7,517 nt of DNA from positions 1 through 7,517 of the forward strand of contig JAGVII010000189.1 in the NCBI GenBank assembly GCA_020056155.1. The letters run 5' to 3'. This DNA is from Afipia sp. Its GTDB lineage: Bacteria; Pseudomonadota; Alphaproteobacteria; Rhizobiales; Xanthobacteraceae. Made by a program: the position numbers and the translations under genes. Below, one piece after another: positions 1-6,519 of the stretch (the first letter of the stretch is position 1; every line of letters starts with the position of its first letter). The notes under the pieces were generated by a model. It made no database searches. It saw only the letters and a program-made list of their open reading frames with translations, and was not told the origin of the DNA.

Positions 1-1
1 C

Positions 2-1792
2 GCTAGTGCCGTAACTGGCTTTCTTACCCCCATGCGTCTGCTTGGCGGCGTGACTGCCCTCGCGGGTGTCGCGGCTTATGTCGCCTATGGTCAGTGGAAA
101 TCGTTCGCTCTCGCGCTCGACGACACCGCAAAGCAGGCGGGCGTCACGTCTGGCGAAATGGCCAAGTTGCAGGCGTCCGCGTCGTTCAAAGGCATCAACA
201 ACGAGGAATTCACCAAGGGTATTTCTGCTTTCAGCCAGCAGGTCTATCTCGCCAAGCAGAACGCGGGCGGGCTGCTTGATGTGTTCCGCGCGAACGGCCA
301 ACAGGTCGGCACGTTCACCGGATCACTGGAGAAAGCGGCCGATCTGATTCAGCGCGCAGGCGACGACCAGCAGCGCCTCGTGCTTCTGCAGCAGATGGGT
401 TTGCCCGCGAATATGCAATGGGTTCACCTCATGTCGCAGGGTGCCGATGGCATCCGCCGCGCGAAAGAGGAAGCCGCGAACTTTGGCAGCGCCGCCAACG
501 ATCAAATGGTGATGAAGGCGCGCGAGTTCGACGAGGCCTGGAACAAGGCGTGGACGAATTTCGGTCTAGGCTGGAAAAATGCGTTTGTCAGTGTGTCCAG
601 TGGAATCGACACTCTGATTCAGAAGGGCCGCGAAGGCTTGCTGAAAGCGGGCGTGGATGTCGGCGGCAACCTGCTCAAGATGGGCGTTGGCACCACGTCG
701 CTCGGTGGCGTTGGTGATGAATTCTATAAAGCAGTCGGCGCAAAGGGCCGTACCGATCCGAATGCGACCAAGGATCCAAACGCCGTCAAGAACGCTCTGG
801 CGCTCGAACAGCAGCGCATCGGCATCTTGGGGCAGACTGCCTCGGTGCTCGACCAGGTGCGCTCGGTTGAAATCCAAATTCAGCAAGCGCGGCTGAATGG
901 CGTCAACATCTCCAAAGCGCAAGCCGACGTCCTGAAAAAGAACGCCGAGGAACAGGCGCTCGGAACGGCCGCGATCAAGGCTGCGACCGATGCACAGAAG
1001 ATCGAAGCCGACGTAATCGGCATGTCCACGGGACAGGCAACGGCATACGCCGCCGCGCAGAACGCCATCAACGACGCGAAACGCGCAGGCCGACCGCTAA
1101 CTGATGACAACATTGCGGCAATCCGCAAGGAAGCGACTGCCCTTGGCGACGCCGCGCAGCGCGCGGAGAACATGCGCTGGTCGTATGAAAGTCTCGTGCG
1201 CGGACCTATGCAGACTTTCCAGCAGCAACTTGCGAACGGCGCGTCATTCTTTGACGCCCTGAAAGCCTCCGGCGTGTCCGCACTGAACGCCATCTCGTCC
1301 AAGCTGATGGACATGGCGTCGCAAGGTTTGTGGAAAGCGGCTCTCGGCGGCTTGGGCGGAGCGTTTGGTGGGGCTTTTGGCGGCAGCGCCTTCGGCGCAC
1401 AGGCCGCGCCGCTCTCCGCGTTTCCCGTACCGTTGAACCACACCGGCTACGGCCCCGGCGATGCGCTCAATAATGTGCGCTACGTCCACCCTGCGCACTT
1501 CAACGATGCGCCCCGCTTCCACTCGGGCATCGGTCCCGGCGAGCGCGCGGCGATCATCCGCACTGACGAGTCCGTGCTGACACCTGGTCAAATGAAAGCC
1601 GTGGGAAAAACCGGCGGCAGCACAGTCGTCAATATCACCAACAACAACACATTCAACGGTGCAGACGCCGCCAGCGAAGCTCGCATCAAAGCCTACGTTG
1701 ACCAATCCAGCCAGCGTTCGGTGCAACAGGCGGTGCAGGCCGTGTCGCAAGTCAAGAGCACCACGCCCGGCTATGCAGCAGGTGTCCGATGA
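2..1792 (+). CDS. Tail length tape measure protein, C-terminal part (5' partial)
   Basis: The tape measure protein fills the tail tube, sets its length and is ejected with the DNA. The frame is open to the window edge (codons from base 2 have no stop), so the ATG at 32 is internal and the true start lies upstream; 596 codons are visible. Numbering from that Met, residues 1-20 are hydrophobic (a possible membrane-active helix). Residues 30-380 are Ala/Gln/Lys-rich and look helical, with likely coiled coil around 253-380. Residues 435-455 are a Gly/Ala/Phe-rich stretch. The end carries the signature usual in lambda-type tape measures: FHSGIGPGERAAIIR (496-510), then DESVLTPGQM (512-521), then an Asn-rich TVVNITNNNTFNG strand. 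The family is known from lambda gpH (Tape_meas_lam_C type); the assignment is by motif memory and gene order. It overlaps the next gene by 4 bases (ATGA), indicating coupled translation. Confidence 0.9.
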   Translation, partial: ASAVTGFLTPMRLLGGVTALAGVAAYVAYGQWKSFALALDDTAKQAGVTSGEMAKLQASASFKGINNEEFTKGISAFSQQVYLAKQNAGGLLDVFRANGQQVGTFTGSLEKAADLIQRAGDDQQRLVLLQQMGLPANMQWVHLMSQGADGIRRAKEEAANFGSAANDQMVMKAREFDEAWNKAWTNFGLGWKNAFVSVSSGIDTLIQKGREGLLKAGVDVGGNLLKMGVGTTSLGGVGDEFYKAVGAKGRTDPNATKDPNAVKNALALEQQRIGILGQTASVLDQVRSVEIQIQQARLNGVNISKAQADVLKKNAEEQALGTAAIKAATDAQKIEADVIGMSTGQATAYAAAQNAINDAKRAGRPLTDDNIAAIRKEATALGDAAQRAENMRWSYESLVRGPMQTFQQQLANGASFFDALKASGVSALNAISSKLMDMASQGLWKAALGGLGGAFGGAFGGSAFGAQAAPLSAFPVPLNHTGYGPGDALNNVRYVHPAHFNDAPRFHSGIGPGERAAIIRTDESVLTPGQMKAVGKTGGSTVVNITNNNTFNGADAASEARIKAYVDQSSQRSVQQAVQAVSQVKSTTPGYAAGVR

Positions 1793-2559
1793 CGCTCAAT
1801 ATCCAGACGTTCCCCGAGGAATGGTATCAGTTCATCGTCACGCAGAAATTCCCGCTGCGCCCGATCAATCAGGCTGCAGGACGTCCGTGGGGCGGTGCTG
1901 GCGCAGCCATCAGCAGCCGTCCGCATACGCAAATATGGATGACCGACGTGTCCATGGCGCCGCTTGCCGATCACATGCGGCCGGAACTCGGTCCTGTGTT
2001 GCAGGACATGGGCGCGTTCATCAAACGAGCGCGCGGACGTTCTGGCTTGATCCGCATGTCGTGGGCGATGCGCACGCTGCCGTGGCACGATCGCGACCTG
2101 ATTGCACGGCACGCGTACACGACTGCATCGTTTTCGGACGGATCCAGCTTTTCCGATGGTAGTCTGTTCATCAATGGCATGTTGCCGCCGGAGGTGCAGG
2201 TGGAGGAGTCCGCGTTGCGCGGGGCGAAATATCTGGTCCTCTCCGGCTTTCCGCCATCCACTGCGAACGTCCTGCGACGTGACGACTTTCTGCAGATCAA
2301 GCCGAACGGAATCGCGGGTACGTGCCCTCACCTCTACGCGGCAGCGTTCGGCGGCGACAGTGACTCGTCGGGGCGCATCGGTATCGAAATCGAACCACGC
2401 CTGCGACAGGGCGTCAACGCGGGCGACACGGTATCGCTGCGCTACGCAAACACACTGTTTCGAATGGTCGACGATAACCAGGGCGACATCGAAGGCTCCG
2501 GCGGCGGTCAAGGCAGCCTTGGATTTTCACTGGTCGAAGCCTTGGACCTCGTTCCATGA
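1789..2559 (+). CDS. Minor tail protein, distal-tail (gpM/Dit-like position)
   Basis: A 256-residue protein directly after the tape measure, the place of lambda gpM or the distal tail protein of other siphophages, which joins tube to tip. There is no signal peptide or membrane segment. It opens with a short motif-like region (RPINQAAGRPWGG, 24-36), then a basic Arg-rich stretch (79-103). FSDGSSFSDGS (115-125) repeats a five-residue unit. The C-terminal half (about 133-256) is beta-rich: DDFLQIKPNG (165-174) followed by EPRLRQGVNAGDTVSLRY (202-219) and FRMVDDNQGD (224-233). This 'floor plus PRLR plus GD' pattern is one I associate with proteobacterial phage tail proteins. The start at 1789 overlaps the tape measure stop by 4 bases, with a weak AGCAGG upstream. 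The tail-structural role is well supported by position; the Dit-like assignment is inference and no enzymatic residues are seen. Confidence 0.7.
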   Translation: MTLNIQTFPEEWYQFIVTQKFPLRPINQAAGRPWGGAGAAISSRPHTQIWMTDVSMAPLADHMRPELGPVLQDMGAFIKRARGRSGLIRMSWAMRTLPWHDRDLIARHAYTTASFSDGSSFSDGSLFINGMLPPEVQVEESALRGAKYLVLSGFPPSTANVLRRDDFLQIKPNGIAGTCPHLYAAAFGGDSDSSGRIGIEIEPRLRQGVNAGDTVSLRYANTLFRMVDDNQGDIEGSGGGQGSLGFSLVEALDLVP

Positions 2560-3113
2560 GTCGCATTCTCACCGCAGCAATGGCGAAAGCACTGCGCTGC
2601 GGCGCACCACGCGGCCTGTTCGTGGCGATCGAGCATCCAAGTGGCACCGGATATTTCTGCACAGGTGTCGGCACGCGCCGATGGAACGGTCACACATGGG
2701 CGGGCGCGGGTGAATTCGGCAAGATCACGCCCATCAAGCAATCCAGCGAAATCGCTATCGAGGATATCACCTACACGTTGAGCGGCATTCCCGCCAGCCT
2801 GATCGAAGGATTGAGCGACAACGTCCGCAACCTGAACGGTTCGACATGGCTCGCGTGCTTTAATTGGGATGACAGCGTTGTGCTGGATCCCTTCCAGTTG
2901 ATCGACTCCGAACTCGACTATCAGGTGAGCATAATCAACGACGACGGCACCGCCACGATCGACGTTATCGCACATTCGGGTCTCTACACGCTCGGGCGCG
3001 GCGTCGAGGAAGCGTGGAGCGCATCCAATCAACTGCTGATCGACCCGACTGACACGGGCATGAAATACATCGCATCGTTACAGCATCAGGATTTGCCGTG
3101 GACACCAGTTTGA
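2556..3113 (+). CDS. Minor tail protein (gpL position, DUF2163-like N-terminal type)
   Basis: A 185-residue, soluble-looking protein between the distal-tail gene and the tip fusion, the slot of lambda gpL, whose product links the tube to the tip hub. Visible marks typical of small phage tail proteins in this slot are GTRRWNGHTWAGAG (39-52), a beta-rich core with TYTLSGIPASLI (72-83), the aspartate-rich FNWDDSVVLDPFQLIDSELD (102-121), and an ending GMKYIASLQHQDLPW (168-182), which matches the 'D.G..Y...L....I.W' close of this group. Cysteines at 15, 35 and 101 are the only ones; lambda-type gpL carries an iron-sulfur cluster on a Cys-rich C-terminal domain, and no such domain is present here. 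The start ATG overlaps the preceding stop (ATGA) and has only a weak GGA upstream, so coupling probably drives translation. The tail role is secure by context; the exact family name is from memory. Confidence 0.72.
   Translation: MSRILTAAMAKALRCGAPRGLFVAIEHPSGTGYFCTGVGTRRWNGHTWAGAGEFGKITPIKQSSEIAIEDITYTLSGIPASLIEGLSDNVRNLNGSTWLACFNWDDSVVLDPFQLIDSELDYQVSIINDDGTATIDVIAHSGLYTLGRGVEEAWSASNQLLIDPTDTGMKYIASLQHQDLPWTPV
3088..3091 (+). promoter_or_regulatory. Ribosome binding site deciding the GTG start at 3098
   Basis: AGGA lies 6 bases before GTG 3098, inside the end of the preceding gene. This favours GTG 3098 over the in-frame TTG at 3110, which would overlap the upstream stop as TTGA. No in-frame ATG occurs nearby upstream, and the next in-frame ATG is codon 18. 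Confidence 0.6.
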
Positions 3114-5185
3114 TCCGCAAGGACTTCGACGCCGCCGTTGCGGCGGGCATGGTGCGCGCTGGCGAACGCCGGATGCAATTCGGTGTCGATGATTGCGCTC
3201 TGTGGGTGGCGGACATTCAGAACCAGGTGCTCGGCTACGACCCTGCCGCACAGGTGCGCGGACGATATAAAACTCGCCTCGGTGCCCTGCGGGTGACGGG
3301 CGCGGCGGGACTTCCCGGTCAGTTACGTAATATCGCGCGCCGTCATGGGTGGACACGTATCAATCCCACGCTGGCGCAGCCCGGTGACACCGGCCTCGCC
3401 TGGACAACGACCACGGTACGCGGCAAGCAAGCGCCTGTCCTAGCCACGGTCATTTGCCGCGCTCCCGGCTGGTTCGTGGGCCGCAACGAAGGTGGCGTGA
3501 CCGCGCTCCGCGCGGACAATGTGGCAATGGCGTGGTCAGTACTCGATGACGCAAAATCGAACGACGTGGGCACGCACGTCAACATAGCACGCATTCCTTT
3601 GCGACCCGATATGTGTCCGACTTCCGGCGCGCGACAAGAGCCTATCTCCATCGGCTTCGCCATCCTGTCGTTCGTCGGCGTCACGGGCGCGAGCACGCTC
3701 GTGGCAGGATTCGTCGGCGGCGTGGCGCTTGCTGCGTTGTCAATCGGCGTGTCTATGGTTGCTTCGCTGTTGCGACCGTCGCAGGGCGCGGGCGTGTCCT
3801 CCGACTATAGCATCGCGCGAGCGGACTCCATTCAGACAGTGCAAGTCACCGAACGGCAGTCCATCCCGATCAAGCGCCTAATCGTTGGAAGCGCCTATGT
3901 CGGCGGAGCCTTGTGCGCTGAGAAAGTAACGCCGCCCTACTTGACTGTCGGCGTGATGTTCAACCACGGCGAAATCGACGGCGTGGAAAAACTATACATC
4001 GGCACCAATCAAGTCTCATTCAACGCGATCACGCCCGACACGCTTCTGACGCCGCTGGCGGTCGATGGTCAGCCCGATTACTCGACTAAACTCCGCGTGT
4101 CCTTTCGCTATGGGGAAATGGACCAAGCCGCCGACCCGCTTTGGCTCGCGCGCTATCCAGGGGACGGCGCGAACTTCCGCCAAGCAGGTATTGCGACGGC
4201 GTTTTACGAATTCCACTATGGCGGCACCGACAACAGCGCGGCGACACAAGTAGCATTCACGGCGCTATGGGGACAGGTATCGCGTCCCAATTGCTACGTC
4301 GTCGCTCGCGGCGTCAAAATGTATGACCCGCGCGATCCGACACAATCTCGCACCGACGAAACGACATGGAAATGGACCAATAACGCGACGCTGGTGCAGA
4401 CGTGGTATCTGACCCGTTCGTTCGGCGGGCGCATTTCCATGGACAAAATCCGATGGGATAAGACCATTGAGAGCGCCGATTACGACGACACGCTGATCGG
4501 ATGCAACGACGGCACGATGATCAAGCGCCACACGATCGACGGCGTGATTACCCTTAACCAACAGCCGTTCCAAGTGATGCAGGATTTGCTCGCTGCGAAC
4601 CGTGCGTCACTGCTGGACAGCGGCGGGACGAAGTGGATTCAGTCGTCGCAGCCGCGCGCACCTGTCGTGACCATCCATGATCGATGCATCGCGAGCGGCA
4701 TCAAGTATCAGTCGGCGCGGCAGAAGTCGGACTTGATCAACAAGCTGCAGTTGCGGTTCGTCTCGCCAGATCAGGAATACCAGCTCGTAGACGGGCCTGT
4801 TCGCGAGGACACAGATCGGCAAGCGGCAGACGGTGAAATACTGCCAGCCACGCTCGCGTTGAAATACACACAGGACCATCGTCGCGCGCAGCGCCTCGCA
4901 AAACTGTTCATGCTCTCCTCACGCCTCGGTCGCACCATTCAGGTGTCCACGGACCTAATGCCGCTGGTGGACGCTGCCGAGGCCGGCGAGGATCTGATTG
5001 GTTCCGTGGTCAACTTCGACAGCCAGTTGTTCCCGCAATTCAACGGCATCTATCTGGTCACGGCTGTGGGCTTCGCCGACGACGCCACGACGCTTTCCCT
5101 CGCGTTAACCGAATACAGTGCGGCACTGGAAAGCGAATGGAACCCGGAGGTTGACGAGCAGCCGTTCGAACCTCTTGCTGCCTAA
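3098..5185 (+). CDS. Tail tip fusion protein: NlpC/P60-like (DUF6950-type) domain plus J-like tip/hub protein
   Basis: A 695-residue protein that appears to combine what lambda splits into K, I and J. Residues 1-155 resemble the DUF6950/NlpC-P60-like group: GVDDCALWVADI (29-40) with the candidate nucleophile Cys33, RRHGW (81-85) with His83, PGDTGL (95-100), and a closing GWFVGRNEGGVTALRADN (124-141). Such domains cut or bind peptidoglycan during entry. Residues 183-225 are a Gly/Ala/Val hydrophobic segment ending SMVASLLRP, like the C-terminal part of lambda gpI or the N-terminus of many proteobacterial tip proteins. Residues 243-690 match the Phage-tail_3/tip-attachment J type: SIPIKRLIVGSAYVGGALC (255-273), YDPRDP (409-414) followed by Trp-rich strands, and HTIDGVI. 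The protein lacks the long fibronectin-like C-terminal part of lambda J (1,132 residues). It starts at GTG with a good ribosome binding site, overlaps the upstream gene by 16 bases and ends before the only intergenic gap. The peptidase activity is inferred, not shown. Confidence 0.8.
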   Translation: MDTSLIRKDFDAAVAAGMVRAGERRMQFGVDDCALWVADIQNQVLGYDPAAQVRGRYKTRLGALRVTGAAGLPGQLRNIARRHGWTRINPTLAQPGDTGLAWTTTTVRGKQAPVLATVICRAPGWFVGRNEGGVTALRADNVAMAWSVLDDAKSNDVGTHVNIARIPLRPDMCPTSGARQEPISIGFAILSFVGVTGASTLVAGFVGGVALAALSIGVSMVASLLRPSQGAGVSSDYSIARADSIQTVQVTERQSIPIKRLIVGSAYVGGALCAEKVTPPYLTVGVMFNHGEIDGVEKLYIGTNQVSFNAITPDTLLTPLAVDGQPDYSTKLRVSFRYGEMDQAADPLWLARYPGDGANFRQAGIATAFYEFHYGGTDNSAATQVAFTALWGQVSRPNCYVVARGVKMYDPRDPTQSRTDETTWKWTNNATLVQTWYLTRSFGGRISMDKIRWDKTIESADYDDTLIGCNDGTMIKRHTIDGVITLNQQPFQVMQDLLAANRASLLDSGGTKWIQSSQPRAPVVTIHDRCIASGIKYQSARQKSDLINKLQLRFVSPDQEYQLVDGPVREDTDRQAADGEILPATLALKYTQDHRRAQRLAKLFMLSSRLGRTIQVSTDLMPLVDAAEAGEDLIGSVVNFDSQLFPQFNGIYLVTAVGFADDATTLSLALTEYSAALESEWNPEVDEQPFEPLAA

Positions 5186-5190
5186 GATGG

Positions 5191-5219
5191 TTGACTGTCG
5201 GCTTATTATCTGGTAAAAT
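5191..5219 (+). promoter_or_regulatory. Candidate sigma-70 promoter before the fibre genes
   Basis: TTGACT (-35, 5191-5196; 5 of 6 matches to TTGACA) is followed by exactly 17 bases and then TAAAAT (-10, 5214-5219; 5 of 6 matches to TATAAT). TGG immediately precedes the -10, giving an extended -10 (TGn). It sits in the only intergenic gap of the window, right after the tip gene stop and 22 bases before the ATG at 5242. Transcription would start near 5226 and leave a leader of about 16 bases that includes the ribosome binding site. The sequence match is direct; activity and timing are inferred. Confidence 0.62.
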
Positions 5220-5227
5220 GCGCCGCT

Positions 5228-5232
5228 TGGAG
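5228..5232 (+). promoter_or_regulatory. Ribosome binding site for the 5242 gene
   Basis: TGGAG lies 9 bases before ATG 5242. It supports this start; the stop codon of the previous gene is too far upstream (5183-5185) for coupling, so this gene needs its own site. Confidence 0.65.
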
Positions 5233-5241
5233 TCTGTCTGA

Positions 5242-6519
5242 ATGCCTTTTCCGCATGAAGTGATCGCAGCATGGCCGACTCCAGGTACGGGTGATCCCGA
5301 TCGCGAGTTGATCCGCGCGATGACCACGCGCCGATTTGCCTATGCACTTGCGGATGACGAGGTTGCCAGTGATTTCGTGGCGAAAGACCCTGTTTCCGGT
5401 GTCCCGCCGCTCAATCTGATTCAATTCGGCACGCTTTATGCTTACGACGAAACGGACAGCACAACTGCGCCGAGCGACGTGTGTTTGGTGACGTCGGATG
5501 CGTGTCGCTACAAATCCGGCTCGGTCAAACTCCCCGATTCCGTCCTCACATACAGCACCACAGCGCAGCCCGCCGATGTTGACGTGTCAGACGGCGACAC
5601 GTTCCTGCTGCCGATCGGTGCAACGGGAGCGGATTGGGCAGGCAAGGCTGGACAGATCGCCATTCGCAAGGGCGCGCGCTGGTATTTTGCCATTTCACCT
5701 ATCGGTCGCGGTCTGTACGTCGAGGACGAGGACGCGCGCTACTATCGCAACGCGTCGGGTGTCTGGACGGCCGGATCGGGTTCGGTCACGCTCGCAGCCA
5801 ATGCGGTGAAGATCACGAATGTGCTTGGGGCTAAAGCGTCGTTTCAGATCAAAGTCGAAAATCAGACGACCAACGCGCCACCTGTATCGCCTGTAGCGCC
5901 GGTCGCGTACATTATCGGCCCGTCACCGACAGGCGCATGGGCGGCGCACGCAGGCAAACTAGCGTACTGCTTGGTTGATGGGCTGTTCACGATCATCGCG
6001 CCGGAAGAAGGCGACGAGGTTTGGGATAAGACACAGAACAACAAGTATGTGTTCAACGGAACGGCGTGGGCGGTATCAACAAGTGTCGTATTCGCACAAG
6101 GTGTTGCGAATACGACAACGAGTTTAACGCCAACATATGCTGGTGTCACCGGCACGTACTTTCCGTATACCCAAACTGTAGCCCCGGACACGCAGGGGCA
6201 TGTTGACGATACTCTGACAGCCACCATCACAGCGCCGAACACCTCGGCAAAAATTGAAATTTACGTATCTGTTGACCTGACTGGCATGTCACTGTCCGCA
6301 GACTCGACTATCGGGATTCGGCGCGACAGTGAGAGTGCTCTTTGCGCGTGGTGGCCCATACGTGCATCAAACAGCGCTCAGTTCATTCAACGTAAATTCA
6401 TCATCGCTGCACTCGATGCGTCGTCGCACACATACAAGATCGCACATTATCGCGGCAGCGCCAGCGACACGCACGGGTCTTTCCTGACGCGTGAACTTGT
6501 CTGGAAGGTACTTGTCTGA
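5242..6519 (+). CDS. Tail fibre/receptor-binding-type protein with two DUF2793-like repeats
   Basis: A 425-residue modular protein after the tip gene, so probably a fibre, tip decoration or receptor-binding protein. Residues 1-115 are a likely attachment or linker region I do not recognise. Two DUF2793-like repeats follow: copy 1 at about 117-177 (TGADWAGKAGQIA, then ARWYF and a W at 175) and copy 2 at about 220-278 (TGAWAAHAGKLA, then VFNGTAWAV). A Pro/Ala linker (212-220, PPVSPVAP) separates them. DUF2793 units are common in proteobacterial phage and gene-transfer-agent tail proteins; their exact role is unclear. Residues 281-425 are beta-rich (for example SAKIEIYVSVDL, 335-346) and could be a jelly-roll (C1q/TNF-like) binding head; this is inference. 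The DNA for the last third is less GC-rich than the rest (my counts give 45-48% in several 60-base blocks). It has its own promoter and ribosome binding site and shares one base with the next gene. Confidence 0.75.
   Translation: MPFPHEVIAAWPTPGTGDPDRELIRAMTTRRFAYALADDEVASDFVAKDPVSGVPPLNLIQFGTLYAYDETDSTTAPSDVCLVTSDACRYKSGSVKLPDSVLTYSTTAQPADVDVSDGDTFLLPIGATGADWAGKAGQIAIRKGARWYFAISPIGRGLYVEDEDARYYRNASGVWTAGSGSVTLAANAVKITNVLGAKASFQIKVENQTTNAPPVSPVAPVAYIIGPSPTGAWAAHAGKLAYCLVDGLFTIIAPEEGDEVWDKTQNNKYVFNGTAWAVSTSVVFAQGVANTTTSLTPTYAGVTGTYFPYTQTVAPDTQGHVDDTLTATITAPNTSAKIEIYVSVDLTGMSLSADSTIGIRRDSESALCAWWPIRASNSAQFIQRKFIIAALDASSHTYKIAHYRGSASDTHGSFLTRELVWKVLV
5590..6075 (+). repeat. Two DUF2793-like protein repeats within the fibre gene
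   Basis: The encoded segments at about residues 117-177 (bases 5590-5772) and 220-278 (5899-6075) align by eye: both have a hydrophobic strand, then TGA(D)WA..AG.(I/L)A, then an aromatic strand, an acidic turn, a Tyr/Phe-rich strand and a final Gly-x-x-Trp or Gly-Thr-Ala-Trp. The DNA of the two copies is not visibly alike, so this is an old duplication or independent acquisition, not a recent one. Confidence 0.55.
6084..6117. repeat. Perfect 13-bp inverted repeat (hairpin) inside the fibre gene
   Basis: Left arm TGTCGTATTCGCA (6084-6096) is the exact reverse complement of the right arm TGCGAATACGACA (6105-6117), with an 8-base loop (CAAGGTGT). It lies in codons 281-292, just after the second DUF2793-like repeat and at the start of the C-terminal domain. 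There is no T-run after it, so it is not a classical intrinsic terminator. The structure is directly visible; a function is not. Confidence 0.85.
6503..6508 (+). promoter_or_regulatory. Ribosome binding site for the 6519 gene
   Basis: GGAAGG lies 10 bases before ATG 6519, inside the last codons of the preceding gene. Together with the TGATG stop-start overlap it supports this ATG as the start. Confidence 0.6.

Noticed and set aside
880..1443. Long antisense frame (187 codons) opposite the tape measure
   Set aside because: Its Ala/Ser/Cys-rich product mirrors the GC-rich codon pattern of the real gene, and it shows no recognised motif or ribosome binding site.
1659..2162. + strand frame of 167 codons bridging the first two genes
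   Set aside because: It is out of frame with both tail genes, is Arg/Pro/Cys-rich and has no recognisable domain.
1771..2511. Antisense frame of 246 codons opposite the minor tail gene
   Set aside because: It covers a coding strand with a clear coupled tail gene, and its Arg/His/Val-rich product looks like a reverse-strand shadow.
3110..3112. TTG start with a TTGA overlap as the beginning of the tip gene
   Set aside because: GTG 3098 has AGGA at the right distance and the extra four residues cost nothing; TTG is rarer and lacks its own site.
3130..3145. Hairpin CGCCGC-CGTT-GCGGCG near the start of the tip gene
   Set aside because: It comes from GCC/GCG alanine codons in a GC-rich gene and is short; no sign of selection.
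5204..5209. TATTAT as an alternative -10 box
   Set aside because: Only 7 bases from the TTGACT hexamer, too close for a sigma-70 promoter; TAAAAT at 17 bases fits.
6084..6130. Inverted repeat as a rho-independent terminator
   Set aside because: No T-run follows the stem, and it lies in the middle of an open gene that continues for about 400 bases.
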